A stretch of 64,000 bases of DNA, from positions 40,710,194-40,774,193 of the forward strand of contig CP136069.1 in NCBI GenBank assembly GCA_032622095.1. The letters are read 5' to 3'. Within the stretch, counting starts at the first letter, position 1. Each line of letters starts with the position of its first letter. The notes under the pieces are model-generated. The model worked only from the letters and a program-made list of their open reading frames with translations. It searched no databases and was not told where the DNA came from. Source of the DNA: Siphonodentalium dalli (lineage: Eukaryota > Mollusca > Scaphopoda > Gadilida > Siphonodentaliidae). This document shows, piece after piece, positions 47,051 through 57,993 of the stretch. The position numbers and the translations under genes were made by a program.

Positions 47051-47742
47051 ACAACTGCGACTACTTGAACAATACGCAGTGCCCCACCCGGAGGCCAAAA
47101 AAGAAAATGGGGGTTGTAAGTGAGACAGGTAAGGTGCCACAGGCCGAAAAACCGGGCAGTGGAATTCGCCAACCTGATAATGGGGAAGCGAGGTCGGGCC
47201 CCTTGGCCCCCGCCTGAGTTTCACAACGATGAAAAAAGGCCCATGTAATCAATCAGATGAGGCGCCTGAAGAATGAAGATGATCACAATGACAAAGTGAT
47301 GATATGACAAAATAGCCCTATAGCTATACAACCTAATCACGGTAATAACCAGAGCGACCTGCTCAGACGACCGTAAACATCATACGTATCATATCGTACG
47401 AGCAATCAACAAATTGGGCTACTTGCCCGCCAACAAACCAATTTGGTGGGTACATAGCGCACCCCCGAGGAACTACTTGTTCGCTCGGTAAACCGTATTG
47501 CAGCAAAGAGAGGAGCTACTTGCTCGCTCCCAATTGGACCCAAGAGGTCACCGGACCCACAGTGTTGAAAATAAAACCGGGGGTCGTGAAATGAAAAACC
47601 ACCGTGAAACCCGCTGTTGGGTGAAAACGGCAGAAAGAACGACTACTTGCCGTTCCTGCCGTGGTCAGAAAATTTAAAATAGCTAGGTAGTGACTGCCGC
47701 GAAGGAGGAAACCCAGACCAAGTCGACAGGAGGCCTAACCCG
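47051..47742 (-). other. Non-coding 3' region of the element with CTACTTG motifs
   Basis: Between the recombinase stop and B1. On the plus strand it has five CTACTTG boxes (47,061; 47,419; 47,473; 47,516; 47,643), several followed by gctcgct-like sequence. A sixth lies at 51,809 in the other non-coding stretch. No ORF of substance. Confidence 0.6.
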
Positions 47743-48693
47743 TCAGGAGACATGAGACCTCAGGTACTTCCTGAAAGCCTCTGATTTCCACCGGCCCATT
47801 GAACGGATTTGAGAGTCGGTGCATCCGCGGTCAGATGCATCAGAAGCAGCCCCGATACGTAGGCTGTGAGCCGTGTATAAGTGGACTGCGAGCCCGGTGA
47901 AACGGAGTGTTTGCTTGAGCATTACGTCAAACTCCTTGCGATGGATAACCGTACCAGATGCGTTTAAAAATAGAGGGCCGGCAGCGGAACCCCGGACCGA
48001 AAGGTAGTCATTAAGGCGAGCCACTGGACAGATCGTAGTCTCGTCGTGCTGGAAGAACCGGATAAAGTGCGGCTGATTGCCTAGGTTGTGCTTGAAAAAC
48101 CGAAAGGAGACTGTGACAGCCCGGGGTTCGATATTGAGATCGGACAGTTGTAGGGTACGGCCAGCCGCAACTGTTGACGTGGCGCATAATTCCGAAATTC
48201 TGGCAAAAGTGAAAAAGGCGAACGTAAGCATGCATTTAAACAGTGCCTGTCTATAATAGCCAATAGTGCAGTGATCCAGAGCCCCGACTAGTTGTGCCAG
48301 TATCACTCGGGTGATGGGACGCCGGGTATCAGCTAAAGGAGCCAATCGGGAAAACCCGGCGAGTGCTTTTTTCGCAAGAAAGTGTGTTGCAGGATCCTGT
48401 AAACTGCGAGCCTTATGGTAGAAGGCCAATGCGGATACGATGGCCCGTGCCGACTTGGCCCCATATTGGAGTTGAAAGAGGTAAGCTATAAATTGTAGAA
48501 GCAGCGGTAACGGGATCGGTAGCAGTGGAATGACCCTAATCGAGGAGCAAAATGTATGAAAAAGGCCCCAAGCCCGTGTGTATGCAGCGGTCGAACTTGG
48601 AGCCAGAGAGTTCTGTAGGAGTGTCGCTACTGTGGCATCAAGTATTGCGGGGTTAAATGAAGAGGCACTACTGTGGGCCGCCGGTCGCTCCAT
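47743..48693 (-). CDS. Tyrosine recombinase of the Ngaro-like element
   Basis: 316 residues. This is the phage-integrase-type enzyme that inserts the circular DNA copy by strand exchange through a phosphotyrosine link. The N-terminal half (about 20-115) fits the SAM-like core-binding domain. The catalytic half has Arg165 in FARISEL, His276 and Arg279 in HSLRIGAAS, Trp302 in GRWKS and the nucleophile Tyr310 in FRKYLR, so all key residues are present. The frame is intact and overlaps the end of the RT frame by 67 nt in another phase. The start codon is the first ATG in frame; a product made by frameshift or reinitiation from RT is possible. Confidence 0.93.
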   Translation of the reverse strand: MERPAAHSSASSFNPAILDATVATLLQNSLAPSSTAAYTRAWGLFHTFCSSIRVIPLLPIPLPLLLQFIAYLFQLQYGAKSARAIVSALAFYHKARSLQDPATHFLAKKALAGFSRLAPLADTRRPITRVILAQLVGALDHCTIGYYRQALFKCMLTFAFFTFARISELCATSTVAAGRTLQLSDLNIEPRAVTVSFRFFKHNLGNQPHFIRFFQHDETTICPVARLNDYLSVRGSAAGPLFLNASGTVIHRKEFDVMLKQTLRFTGLAVHLYTAHSLRIGAASDASDRGCTDSQIRSMGRWKSEAFRKYLRSHVS

Positions 48694-50411
48694 GGGGCCA
48701 GGCGTTTGAATTTGTCCACCTGAAAACGAGAGAGAGCATCAGCCAGGATGTTATGTGCGGAGGGTATATAGAAAGCCCGTAGTAGTATATTATAATGCAG
48801 CGACGTCAAAACGAGCTGACGTAATAGCGCCAGCATCGATCGATCCTTAGTGGACTGTTTGTTGATCACAGCGACCACAGCCTGGTTGTCTACGTATAGG
48901 AGTAGGCGTTTATTTTGCATCTCTGCCCCCCACAGAGACAAAGCGAGGACAATTGGATAAAACTCGAGGGTTGCGATGTTGTGAGATTTAGTCGTGTCAA
49001 AAGGCCCGTACACCCATTTATTACCAAAAATGGCACCGAAACCCTTGGACCCTGAAGCATCCGTTACGAGCTGGAGGGTATTGCTAGATATCCATTTTTC
49101 CTCTAAGAAAAAAGTGCACCCATTGTAATCGTCTAAAAAGTTGAGCCACAGTGTAAGGTCGGCCTTGGCTTCTTTGGTTATCCGGATCCTATGGTGGGGT
49201 TTTGAAATGTTGATGGTCAGATTAATTAGACGGCGTAAGAACGGTCTGCCCGGTAATATTACGGAGCAGCCGAAATTTAAAACGCCAATGATGCTCTGAA
49301 GTTCGACTAGCCGGGCCTTTTTGCGTTTGAGCATCTGGTGGATGCGGGTGCGGCAATCGTCCAGTTTTGCTTGTGGGAGGCGCGCCTGCATTATAAATGT
49401 GTCTAGCTCGATGCCGAGAAAAACTACAATTCTATTTGGTAAGACCGTTTTTTCGTGAGCCATTGGTAAACCGATCGATTGGCAAAGCTGGAGGAACCGC
49501 TCGAGGGACTCTCGACAGGCGAGCTCGGTAGATTCGACAATACAAAAATCGTCAAGCATATGGACCATGTGTATACCCAGCTTATTGCGAGCTACCCACT
49601 CCAGTGCGGAGCTAAATTTCTCGAATAATTGAGCGCTACTGGCCGCTCCAAAAGGGAGAACCTTATCGTAATAATAAAAGCCATCCCATTGGAAACCGAG
49701 GAGATATTGGTCCTCGGGTCGAATAGGTAAATTCCTGTAGGCCTGAGCTATGTCACAGAGAGCCAAATAAGGGTGAGCCCCTGCCTTTTGAATTAATTTA
49801 ATTGCATCTTGCACGGTGGCATATCGGACCGAAGAGAGCTGTGCCGGGATGCCGTCGTTGACGGAGAAACCTTCAGGGTGTGATAAATGGTGAATGATCC
49901 GATATTCCCCAGCCGTCTTTTTAGGAACCGCCCCAAGAGGAGAAATTTTGAAATGGGGAACAGGTGGGCAGGAGAAAGGCCCTGCTATGCGGCCTAAGAG
50001 TAGTTCCTGCCGTATTTTAGCGGTGACTGCTTCGGGGTGTTGATATGCGGACTGCAAGTTTTTCGTAGATGGGAGCAACGGACAGCCATGAAAACCGATT
50101 GAAAAACCGTGTGAAAAACCCTCGACCAGAGCCTCCGCCTTGCCTCGATCATAACCGACCAAAATGGTCTTTAAATGGCCAACATCGATCGGTGTACAGG
50201 TGGAGGTATCCCATACAAAATCAGAAATGCCAGGAAATGGTGGAGAGAGAGTACCGTCACGAGCCGGCTCTCTACTTGAGGGCGGCCGTGACTTAACGTT
50301 TAGATGTTCCGTACCCGAATTTACCACGTTTGCCACTCCGAAAATGCTGACGACAGAATTTTGCCGGGTGAGAGCCCATATTGCATTTGTAGCAAACGTG
50401 TTTATAAACAC
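48627..50411 (-). CDS. Reverse transcriptase-RNase H of the Ngaro-like element
   Basis: 594 residues, uninterrupted. It copies the element RNA into DNA. The RT core runs about 130-345: GPFSCPPVPHFKISPLGAVP (residues 144-163), first catalytic Asp220 in LALCDIAQAY, LPFGAASSAQLF, and the catalytic pair Asp287-Asp288 in HMLDDF. DIRS-type enzymes use LDD-like motifs in place of YxDD. A connection region is followed by RNase H with Asp451 (LVTDASG), Glu483 (TLEFYP), Asp508 (LYVDNQA) and Asp558 (LADALSRF), the DEDD set. There is no DAM methyltransferase domain, unlike DIRS1 proper. The frame overlaps the gag end (50,293-50,411), and the first 55 or so residues may be gag-overlap sequence rather than true protein. 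Confidence 0.94.
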   Translation of the reverse strand: MFINTFATNAIWALTRQNSVVSIFGVANVVNSGTEHLNVKSRPPSSREPARDGTLSPPFPGISDFVWDTSTCTPIDVGHLKTILVGYDRGKAEALVEGFSHGFSIGFHGCPLLPSTKNLQSAYQHPEAVTAKIRQELLLGRIAGPFSCPPVPHFKISPLGAVPKKTAGEYRIIHHLSHPEGFSVNDGIPAQLSSVRYATVQDAIKLIQKAGAHPYLALCDIAQAYRNLPIRPEDQYLLGFQWDGFYYYDKVLPFGAASSAQLFEKFSSALEWVARNKLGIHMVHMLDDFCIVESTELACRESLERFLQLCQSIGLPMAHEKTVLPNRIVVFLGIELDTFIMQARLPQAKLDDCRTRIHQMLKRKKARLVELQSIIGVLNFGCSVILPGRPFLRRLINLTINISKPHHRIRITKEAKADLTLWLNFLDDYNGCTFFLEEKWISSNTLQLVTDASGSKGFGAIFGNKWVYGPFDTTKSHNIATLEFYPIVLALSLWGAEMQNKRLLLYVDNQAVVAVINKQSTKDRSMLALLRQLVLTSLHYNILLRAFYIPSAHNILADALSRFQVDKFKRLAPWSDRRPTVVPLHLTPQYLMPQ

Positions 50412-51724
50412 ACCCAGTACACACCAAGCCGGTGTGGAACCTTACGCAGAAACCACGAGGAACTGTGGTAGCTTTCTGCTTTGATGGAATGTTATGTTTT
50501 GTAGCCTCTGGCTGTTTTTCAGTGGCGTGTTTGTCGAAACGGGCGTCCATCCACAGCATCTGGTGGATGTCGCTCCAATTTATGGGATGGCGCTCTTTAA
50601 GTTTACGGAACTCTCTATCGTATTGGGCCCAATTACCCCTACCGCGCGCTATCGTGCGTATGTTAGATTGATATTTTAACATCTGCCGGGCCACAAGGTT
50701 GGCCGGGTCCCCGTTCTTTTCCAGATAGGCTTTGGGTGGCAAGCCAACACAGGAGTGTTAGTCTGCAAACCTTCCATGGCTAAGGTGTACCCCGGTGAAG
50801 AATTGTTGGATGGCAACAACACCTGGAAGTCAATAAATTCCCCCGCCCAGATTTTTTCTTTAATTTTTTGGGGAACCTGATCTTCGAGTGGAATCGACGG
50901 AGATGTGAGGACCTCGGTGCATGGTTCCAGGGGTGGTGTGTACTGGGAGTTGGGATCACTATGTGCGGCTTTGACATACGTAGCGACCAATTGTTCAGCT
51001 AGTGATGACAATAACGGTAGATTTAAATGGCCCGCACCTGGTAACTGAGAGCTGCTATGGCTGTGGGAAGGCTGTCCAAATCCTGCCGAAGAAAAAAGTG
51101 GCATTCTGGCTGCCGGGCTGTGTGAGAGGCTAGTAATCGGCCGACTGCCCAATAACTGGTTGGACGACACGCTATAAATGGGCATGCTCTGTCTCGACTG
51201 AGGCACAGTGGATAGCGGAAGAGCCTGCCATGGCTGTCCCCTAGCTGTGGATGGTGAAATTGGAGACCAGGGTCGAGATGGTAAGCCGATAAAAAGTCAT
51301 GGTCGCCCGTGGCACTGGTAATGGCAGCTACTGTCAAAGGTGGGTCGTAACATACAGTAGTTGGAGGGGCCAACGAAGAGCGTGGTCTCCTGACTGCCCT
51401 CGGTCCGGACTCCGGCGAGTACCATGTCTGCCACGGAAAAGTGGGAGGTGGAAGTAAAGCACCACCAGTAGAGGCCTCTGTGCGAGGTCCCGATGACACC
51501 GTAGTCACTGTAGCCGCACCGGTAATGCCAGTGGGAGACTGAGTTGAGATCGGACGCTGTCTGGTGCGGGTTGTAACCCGGTCTGTCGCTGATGGCTCGA
51601 AAAATGTTGACAGATCATCATGCAAATCCTCTACTCGAGTTCGCCGTTTCTTGCCTGTGGTGAGTGCATGTCGGCCAGACCGTTTGGGACCCATTTCTGC
51701 AATAAGAATTGGCCCATAAACCAT
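50293..51724 (-). pseudogene. Gag-like gene, apparently frameshifted twice
   Basis: Three frames in series: 51,724-51,023 (start MVYGPILIAEMGPKRSGR, basic, Ser/Thr/Pro-rich), then the frame of 51,206-50,676 (which can be read back to about 51,290; ends with IKEKIWAGEFIDFQVLL), then 50,742-50,293, with YDREFRKLKERHP..W..IHQMLW typical of DIRS/Ngaro gag and a zinc knuckle C-x2-C-x4-H-x4-C (CYKCNMGSHPAKFC) at the C terminus. Frame changes fall near 51,250-51,300 and near 50,745. Because RT, recombinase and hydrolase are all intact, these could be sequencing errors, programmed shifts or early decay. Gag would package the element RNA. Confidence 0.82.
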
Positions 51725-52510
51725 AAAGTGTCAAACTGAGCTGCCAATTGTCTCTAGTGACATCTCACCTGTTAGTCACCTCCCCCGGGACTATACGCGC
51801 CGGGCTCGCTACTTGTTTGCCTGCTGGACGGAATGTTGTCAGGGGAAGAGAATTTCGGTAAAACAGGTACTGCGCCGTATCTATATAAAAAATAGTATCT
51901 CCCAAACAACAAACCTTATACCACATGTAGCCCCCTCCCGTGTCCATATGTCCTATGTCCTATTGGACACGAATGAGTCCTATTGGACCCTAAAAGCCTC
52001 TAAATGAGCCACTCGTCTGAGTCTACATATGAAGTACACGTCAATATGAACGGTTCTAAATGCCCGTCTGCCTTCGTGGACAACTCAGGAGAATAAGGAG
52101 GGTGCATACCGGTATCAGGGAGGAAAATTTGTAAGACCAGCTATTAGGCCGGCAAAAAAAACAAACAAAAAAAACAAAAAAAAAAACAAAGGCAGCGTAC
52201 CCACAGAAACTCTCTTTTCCTGTCCGCCGGATGTCGCCGAGGGAGCTGATGACTGACCGACAAACCTGTGCCCGTTATAAGGATACATACAAATATCGAA
52301 AAATTATCCCCTGACGAGAACAGTAATACCATGGACTTGTGTCATGGTGAATGAAATATAGGAATATTGTTATGATTTATCGAATGGCAGTCCGGAACAT
52401 GGTTGAATGTCTTTTGATTTGGTAAGTATACAACCGAGTATTACAAGGAGCAGCCACCCGTTCCTACTGTGTGGTATATGTAATAAACGCCAGGGCCCAA
52501 ATATGTGGCC
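51725..52510 (-). other. Non-coding stretch between hydrolase and gag frames
   Basis: 786 bp with an AAC-rich run near 52,155-52,195 and one CTACTTG box at 51,809. No ORF that I can support. Confidence 0.5.
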
Positions 52511-53209
52511 CTACCGGGTAAATGATGGGTCGTTAAATCGACCCACCGCATGCAAAATAGCACCCCGTACACTACGGTAGAACAATTTCAAACCAGCCTC
52601 ATTTAAATGGATGCCATCAGGTAACAACTTCATGAGGGCCTTATTGCCCAGACCAAAATGTGGCCAAAACGCCAACTGCGAATGTAGCAGAGGCGGCATT
52701 GCTCTGCAAAATTTCCGGAGCAACCGATTCACATAAGACATCTGTCCATTATATACATGGGGCGGCTTTGGAGAGGTAATCCAAGTGGGGCGACCGTTAC
52801 GCCTGGACCTGACCCTGAGACTGAGCTTAGCACGTGGAAATAACTGCCCTATAAATACCAGTTTCACCCCCAATTCCCGTACCAACCTCCGTGCCAAGGT
52901 CAGAATTTTGGCTGCCACAGTCACGCTGTCTGAGCCGGGTAGCGAGAGTTCGTTGCCACCAATCTGTAAAATGACAATGTGAGGCGCGAAACTCGCCACC
53001 TCGCTCAGGACGGACTGGTGCAAATGTTGTACTGTCGCCCCACCTGTACCCAACAATTTGATCTCAAAAGCCCCCGATTTTTTATTGGTGTCCAGATTGA
53101 AAGAATTGAAGGCATTGGTGAGGGGCGGGAGTTGTAAAAAATCAGTCCCCAAACGCCGAACAAAACTATGACCCCACACCAAAACCTTCAACCCCTCAAA
53201 GGGAGCCAT
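52511..53209 (-). CDS. SGNH (GDSL-type) hydrolase ORF of the Ngaro-like element
   Basis: 232 residues, intact, first ORF after A1. It has the four SGNH blocks: nucleophile Ser15 in VLVWGHSFVRRL (block I), Gly56-57 in LLGTGGATV (block II), Asn86 in LQIGGNELS (block III) and Asp198/His201 in LPDGIHLNEAG (block V). The family cleaves ester bonds through Ser-His-Asp with Gly and Asn forming the oxyanion hole; the substrate here is unknown. Hydrolase ORFs have been described in some Ngaro-group elements and esterase domains in some CR1 ORF1s, but their role in transposition is not established. No signal peptide. The first ATG lies about 235 nt inside A1. Confidence 0.88.
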   Translation of the reverse strand: MAPFEGLKVLVWGHSFVRRLGTDFLQLPPLTNAFNSFNLDTNKKSGAFEIKLLGTGGATVQHLHQSVLSEVASFAPHIVILQIGGNELSLPGSDSVTVAAKILTLARRLVRELGVKLVFIGQLFPRAKLSLRVRSRRNGRPTWITSPKPPHVYNGQMSYVNRLLRKFCRAMPPLLHSQLAFWPHFGLGNKALMKLLPDGIHLNEAGLKLFYRSVRGAILHAVGRFNDPSFTR

Positions 53210-53442
53210 GAACAGAGATATAACAGGTCAGATAACGACCTAGCAATTGCTTTTGCGTAGGAAAACACTTGCGGCCGAAAAAACGTTCGAAAAGTTCCAT
53301 AAAATTTAAAAAATAATAAAATACCGCAACTGAGTGCAAATTATTTTTTAAATATGGCGCTCTATAAATGGATTAGTCCAACTATCGATGTGTCAAAAGG
53401 ACGCTGAACGCCGGTTAACGAACGAATGGGCCGCAAGAAGAA

Positions 53443-53808
53443 AAAAGAAAATTATGTGTTTTCGAAAATAAGGGAAGTCTAACGTGTTGAATAAATGTTA
53501 AGTTAAATAATTTTTGTTCCCGTAATATAAACACGACTTCCCTCTTTAGATTCTCTACGCAAAAGATCGAATTAGGAATATTTCATTTAGTCATCCAGTG
53601 AAGACTATTTTTGTAACTCCCTTTCTGATTGGCTGAACCCCACTGACCTTTATCTTCGCCTCAGCGATTGGCCCTCAGCGTACCGGCCTTAATTACGACA
53701 GCCTTGACCTTACCCCTACTGTTGTTTACCTCAGAATACGACAAAATATGGTTTGGGAGTCTTTGCATAAAGCTAGCTATGGTACCTTGCCCAAAGCTGT
53801 GTATTTAT
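53443..53808 (-). repeat. Split direct repeat A1 (366 bp)
   Basis: Outer 5' end of the element in its own orientation, presumably carrying its promoter. Ends gtatttat next to the host ctcaatg. Confidence 0.92.
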
Positions 53809-55403
53809 CTCAATGTTTGATTTTTGGAGTAATTTCCCCATTTAATATTCGGGTGGAATTCACCAAGTCTGAATCCACGCCGACGCAGGGTCTCCGTTGA
53901 GCAGGTTGTATTTATAGTAGAGCGGTCAAATTTTGGAGGCGTACCTACAGTATACGGACTTACATGCCCCTGTATTAAACTCGCTCCTTCATTAGCCCGT
54001 TTGGATTTGGGGCTAAAAATAGGTTAGTGATAGACTACTTAAGTATATATATTTATGTTATATAGCGTTGTCACCAGTAAACCGTTCCATCTGAAAATTA
54101 GAAAATCGCAGTCTAGATGCGCGTGAACACTACTCATCAGATGTACTCGTCAAAAATATTTTATCTAGATGTTTGAATTTTGCCCCCTTGCGATTTTCGT
54201 GGAATTTTCCAAAAGTCTCAACCCACCCCGACTCGCATTATCCGTTGGGCAGGTTACTTTTAAAGTATATAGCTATCAAACTTTGGGGGCGGACATAGAG
54301 TATGCCAACGTACCTGCTACGGCATTACCTTTGCTCTTTAATTAGCCCGTTTGGATTTGGCGGGAAAAATAGGTGCAATATTTCCGTTCTCCGTAAAGCG
54401 AAAAAGCATCGGAGAACAAACTTTTAAGCGGCATATTCGAGTCAGAATCACTCTTCCTATTCGGAATATGCGATAAAAAAATAATAGCGCTGGACTTATG
54501 AAAAAAAAACCTCAGTTTATACATCCTGGTGTATGGTGTTTGCCTATCTATGGGCGGTAACTCCGCATGGAAAGCGCGGACACAAGTTTTGATGCCCGTG
54601 GGTAGTAGGACATATCGAGGCGTGCATACGGTCCAATTTTCGATGCTCTACTCCTTATAATTTCAGAGAAAATAAAATGACAATTTTTCAGATAAAGGGA
54701 GATAGGAGATTCACTAGCATTTATAAGATTGTTCAATTCGCCGATATCCAACAAAGTTATATATAGTCATCTCCCAGGCCATCCCCATGTCGTTCTAAGG
54801 AGTTTTTGGCATTCCAGTCTCGACAAATGGTGACCGAATTAAGTCACTTGAACAATTATATCTTCTCAACTGTCATATTTATATGGGGATGGAAATCAGG
54901 GCATTCCTATAATGATCTAGCAACACAGATACATAGAAGAAAGCATTAAAAGTATATTTATATCAATCTATTTAAGAGATACATATATTCATTCAAACTG
55001 AGGGACCTTGAATCGTCAGAGGATTGCATATTAGAATGGCTCATGAGTATATTATAACATTATTGAGTCTGTCCCATTCAATATAGTTTCCACACAAAAA
55101 GTTACAATTGCCAGGAGATATGGAAATGTAGAGCAGGCCTGTTCAAAAATAGTTGTCACAGTGTGCAGTCAAATATGGTTACTTCTGAGATAAAGGTAAA
55201 CGCAGTCCGTAGCACATGATATTTCAGGATCCTCCAATAGTGATATCTGACAAGGGTATATCTGCCCGATACAGAGGATTTCTTTCATTTTTTAGCACAG
55301 ACTCATCGCCTAACATAAACACAAAATCTCGCTGTGTCGGGCACTTGTAGCTGCTATACCTGCATAACATCATTTCTTTTAAACTGAAAATGATTAGCCA
55401 GTA

Positions 55404-56660
55404 TATAATAATAATAATAATAATAATAATATTTATATAGCGCCTATCCCCCGTAAGGGGCCCTAAGCGCTTTACACATTATATAAATACACAAGAAATG
55501 CACATGCAAAATAATCAATAGATATGTGGAATTATATATACTAGTAATCAGATTTTGTTAGTTTTCTTTGTGTCGGGGTAGCGTCGTCGGAACATATAAG
55601 TTTTTAATGCAGATCGAAAATCGGTTAGCAAACACGATTGCCGCATTTCATTTGGTAGAAAGTTCCAAATGTCGGGACAGGCTACAGAGAAAGCTCTGTC
55701 GCCGACGGTCATAAGATTTGCACCTTGAGGGCAGAGAAGGGACGATTCACCAGAACGAAGTGTTCGCCGGGGATTGTATGGATATACCAGACTGTTAATA
55801 TATTCGGGAAGGGAATCAGAGGCAAACAAATGTGGCTATTTTGAATTGTATCCGATCTTTGATAGGTAGCCAGTGAAGGTCGGCGTGCATGGTTGTTACG
55901 CTACAGCCTTTTCTTCTTCGAAGTACAATTCTGGCAGCGGTGTCCTGCAAGCGTTGAAGTCTGCTGATTTGCGAATCGGGGAGCCGGAATAATAGTATGT
56001 TACAGTAGTCTAGACGACTCGTAACAAACGAAGCAACAAGTTTTTTTGCTGCGTCAACAGTGAGATATTTGCGGACCTGGCCAAGGCGTCGCAATTCCAA
56101 GAATATAGACATGCAGAGGTGGTCGATATGTGTCTCCATAGACAGTGTTCGATCGAGATGGACTCCTAGATTTTTTACACACGGAGAGAAGATAATAGTG
56201 TCACGTTCTGCTTGCAGTGATGTAATGCACAATTGGTTGACAATGGATGGTTTTGCAACCCACGTGACTTCAGTTTTGTCATTGTTTAACATCAGTTTAT
56301 TGGAGGTCATCCAGGTTTTAACAGCGGAAAGACAGCTCTCGATCCTATTCACTAGGTATGAGTCTTGATCGGGTCTGCCGGAAAGGTATAACTGTGTGTC
56401 GTCCGCATACATGTGCACACATATGCCTTGCGATCGTACAACAGCACCGATAGGTTTGGTGTACAGCAGGTACAGAATTGGTCCTAGAACTTAGCCCTGG
56501 GGCACGCCATAATCAAGATTGTAATACTGTGACAACACATTGCCAATTTGTATTCTCTGTTGACGACCAGTTAGGTAAGAAACGAACCACTGTAGAACAG
56601 TACCGGATATGCCGAATCGTGGCATATAGCACCAGAACAGGGGAGCACCTGGACTGTTAA
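55404..56660 (-). pseudogene. CR1/L2-like LINE, copy 2, further damaged
   Basis: Duplicate of 33,604-34,880 with the same GVPQG-stop. A 14-bp deletion near 55,828 splits the frame into 56,418-55,816 and 55,829-55,548. It also restores YADDTQLY where copy 1 has YADDKQLY. The (ATT)n tail is shorter. Confidence 0.88.
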
Positions 56661-57505
56661 CAGAGGCGGACTGGCCGATCGGGAGACCGGGAAATTTCCC
56701 GATGGGCCGGAGGCCGGAATTTTTTTTATTCCACGTGATTTTCTATCAAGCGAGAATCCGAGGGGGTTTTTTTTACGGTTTGGGGGGGGGGTATATGTGG
56801 TTGGGCCGCCCAACCACAACTTGGGCCGCAAATGAAACCGACGTGGGCCGCCACATGTGTTGTTTAACCAGCCGTGTATCCAATAAGATGGTACTCTTCT
56901 CACATAAATTCATGAGGGCAGAGGCGGACTGCATGGCCGATCGGGAGACCGGGAAAATTCCGGACGTGGGCCGCCACATGTGTTGTTTAACCAGCCGAAT
57001 TGGCTAATCGTAATTTTGACATTAAATGAACTTGTCGGCATCATATAACACCACGTAAAGACCCCATTAATCTCGAGATTTTAACGGTAACTCCCAGCTG
57101 TAAATCCCAAAAAAATTCTTACGCACCCCTCCCCCAATTGAAATTTATAAGAAAATAGGAACGCTTCAGTTGATGCCAGTCTAGTTTATCGGATTCGAGA
57201 TTTTCTTGTATAGTTTTCAAAATGTTCTCACCCGGGCCGAACAACCATGAACAGCCCGGTGTGTCCTGGTCTCTTGTCCGTAGCCGTGTGCATTTGTCTG
57301 GAGTTAGACCGCTAGATGTTAGATTTTATGCAATTTTTCAGGTAAAAATATCTGAATGGTCTCATACCGGGAATATTAGAACCATGGTTTATGAATATAT
57401 AGGATATTAGACCAGAGGTGCAAATGGAATTATGCAAAAATATGTATTTGGTCTGATTCTGATTCAAGGGGGGGTGCAGTTGGAATTTTCCAAGGTGGAC
57501 TGTGG

Positions 57506-57538
<33 letters not shown>

Positions 57539-57597
57539 CAAATGGGCCGGTATTATATTAATTTCCCGGGCCGGTTTTTTGGCCCAGTCCGCCTCTG
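56661..57597. mobile_element. hAT-like non-autonomous element, copy 2
   Basis: Duplicate of 34,881-35,786, 937 bp. It has an extra 20 bp near 57,278 and a longer C tract (57,507-57,537). Confidence 0.72.
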
Positions 57598-57993
57598 CCT
57601 GGACATATCTTTAAAACATCTGTATCTTCATGAAGATATGATAAACTAGATAATATTGATTGATTGATTGATACATCTCTATGTAAAACACAATTGTCGT
57701 CTTTTATTTTTTCGAACTAATGTGTTTATGATGTTCATGTTTCACGCTATAACGTCTGAAGTATTCGCAGTTGTAAATAAATAAATACTTCTTTATTGGT
57801 GGGACGGATTAAACGCGATAAACAAAATGATAATCGCTCCGACCTGACAAGGTGGGCCACTACGTATATTCCGTGTGTAAGAATTATGTTTTGTGATGCC
57901 ATTTGGATATACAATTTATCAGAATACGTGTAACACTTTGAGAGCAAGGGTATTCTCTATTCCAACCAAATATCCGCAGAGGGTTTTACATTA

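Larger units (their letters stand above)
45886..53808 (-). mobile_element. Ngaro-like tyrosine-recombinase retrotransposon, 7.9 kb
   Basis: A near-complete element on the minus strand: split direct repeat A1 (53,808-53,443), SGNH hydrolase ORF, gag, RT-RNase H, tyrosine recombinase, then B1 (47,050-46,716), A2 (46,723-46,358), a 137 bp spacer and B2 (46,220-45,886). The A1-ORFs-B1-A2-B2 order is the split-direct-repeat plan of the PAT/Ngaro branch of DIRS-type elements, which carry a recombinase instead of an integrase and move through a circular DNA. The two A copies and the two B copies each differ by about one base, so insertion is recent. No DDE integrase or LTR pair is present. Comparison with 31,998 shows a clean insertion at gtatttat with no further target duplication. 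Confidence 0.93.

Noticed and set aside
47032-47252. Short ORFs of about 60 codons on both strands between B1 and the recombinase
   Set aside because: They overlap each other, carry no motif and lie in the non-coding 3' region of the element.
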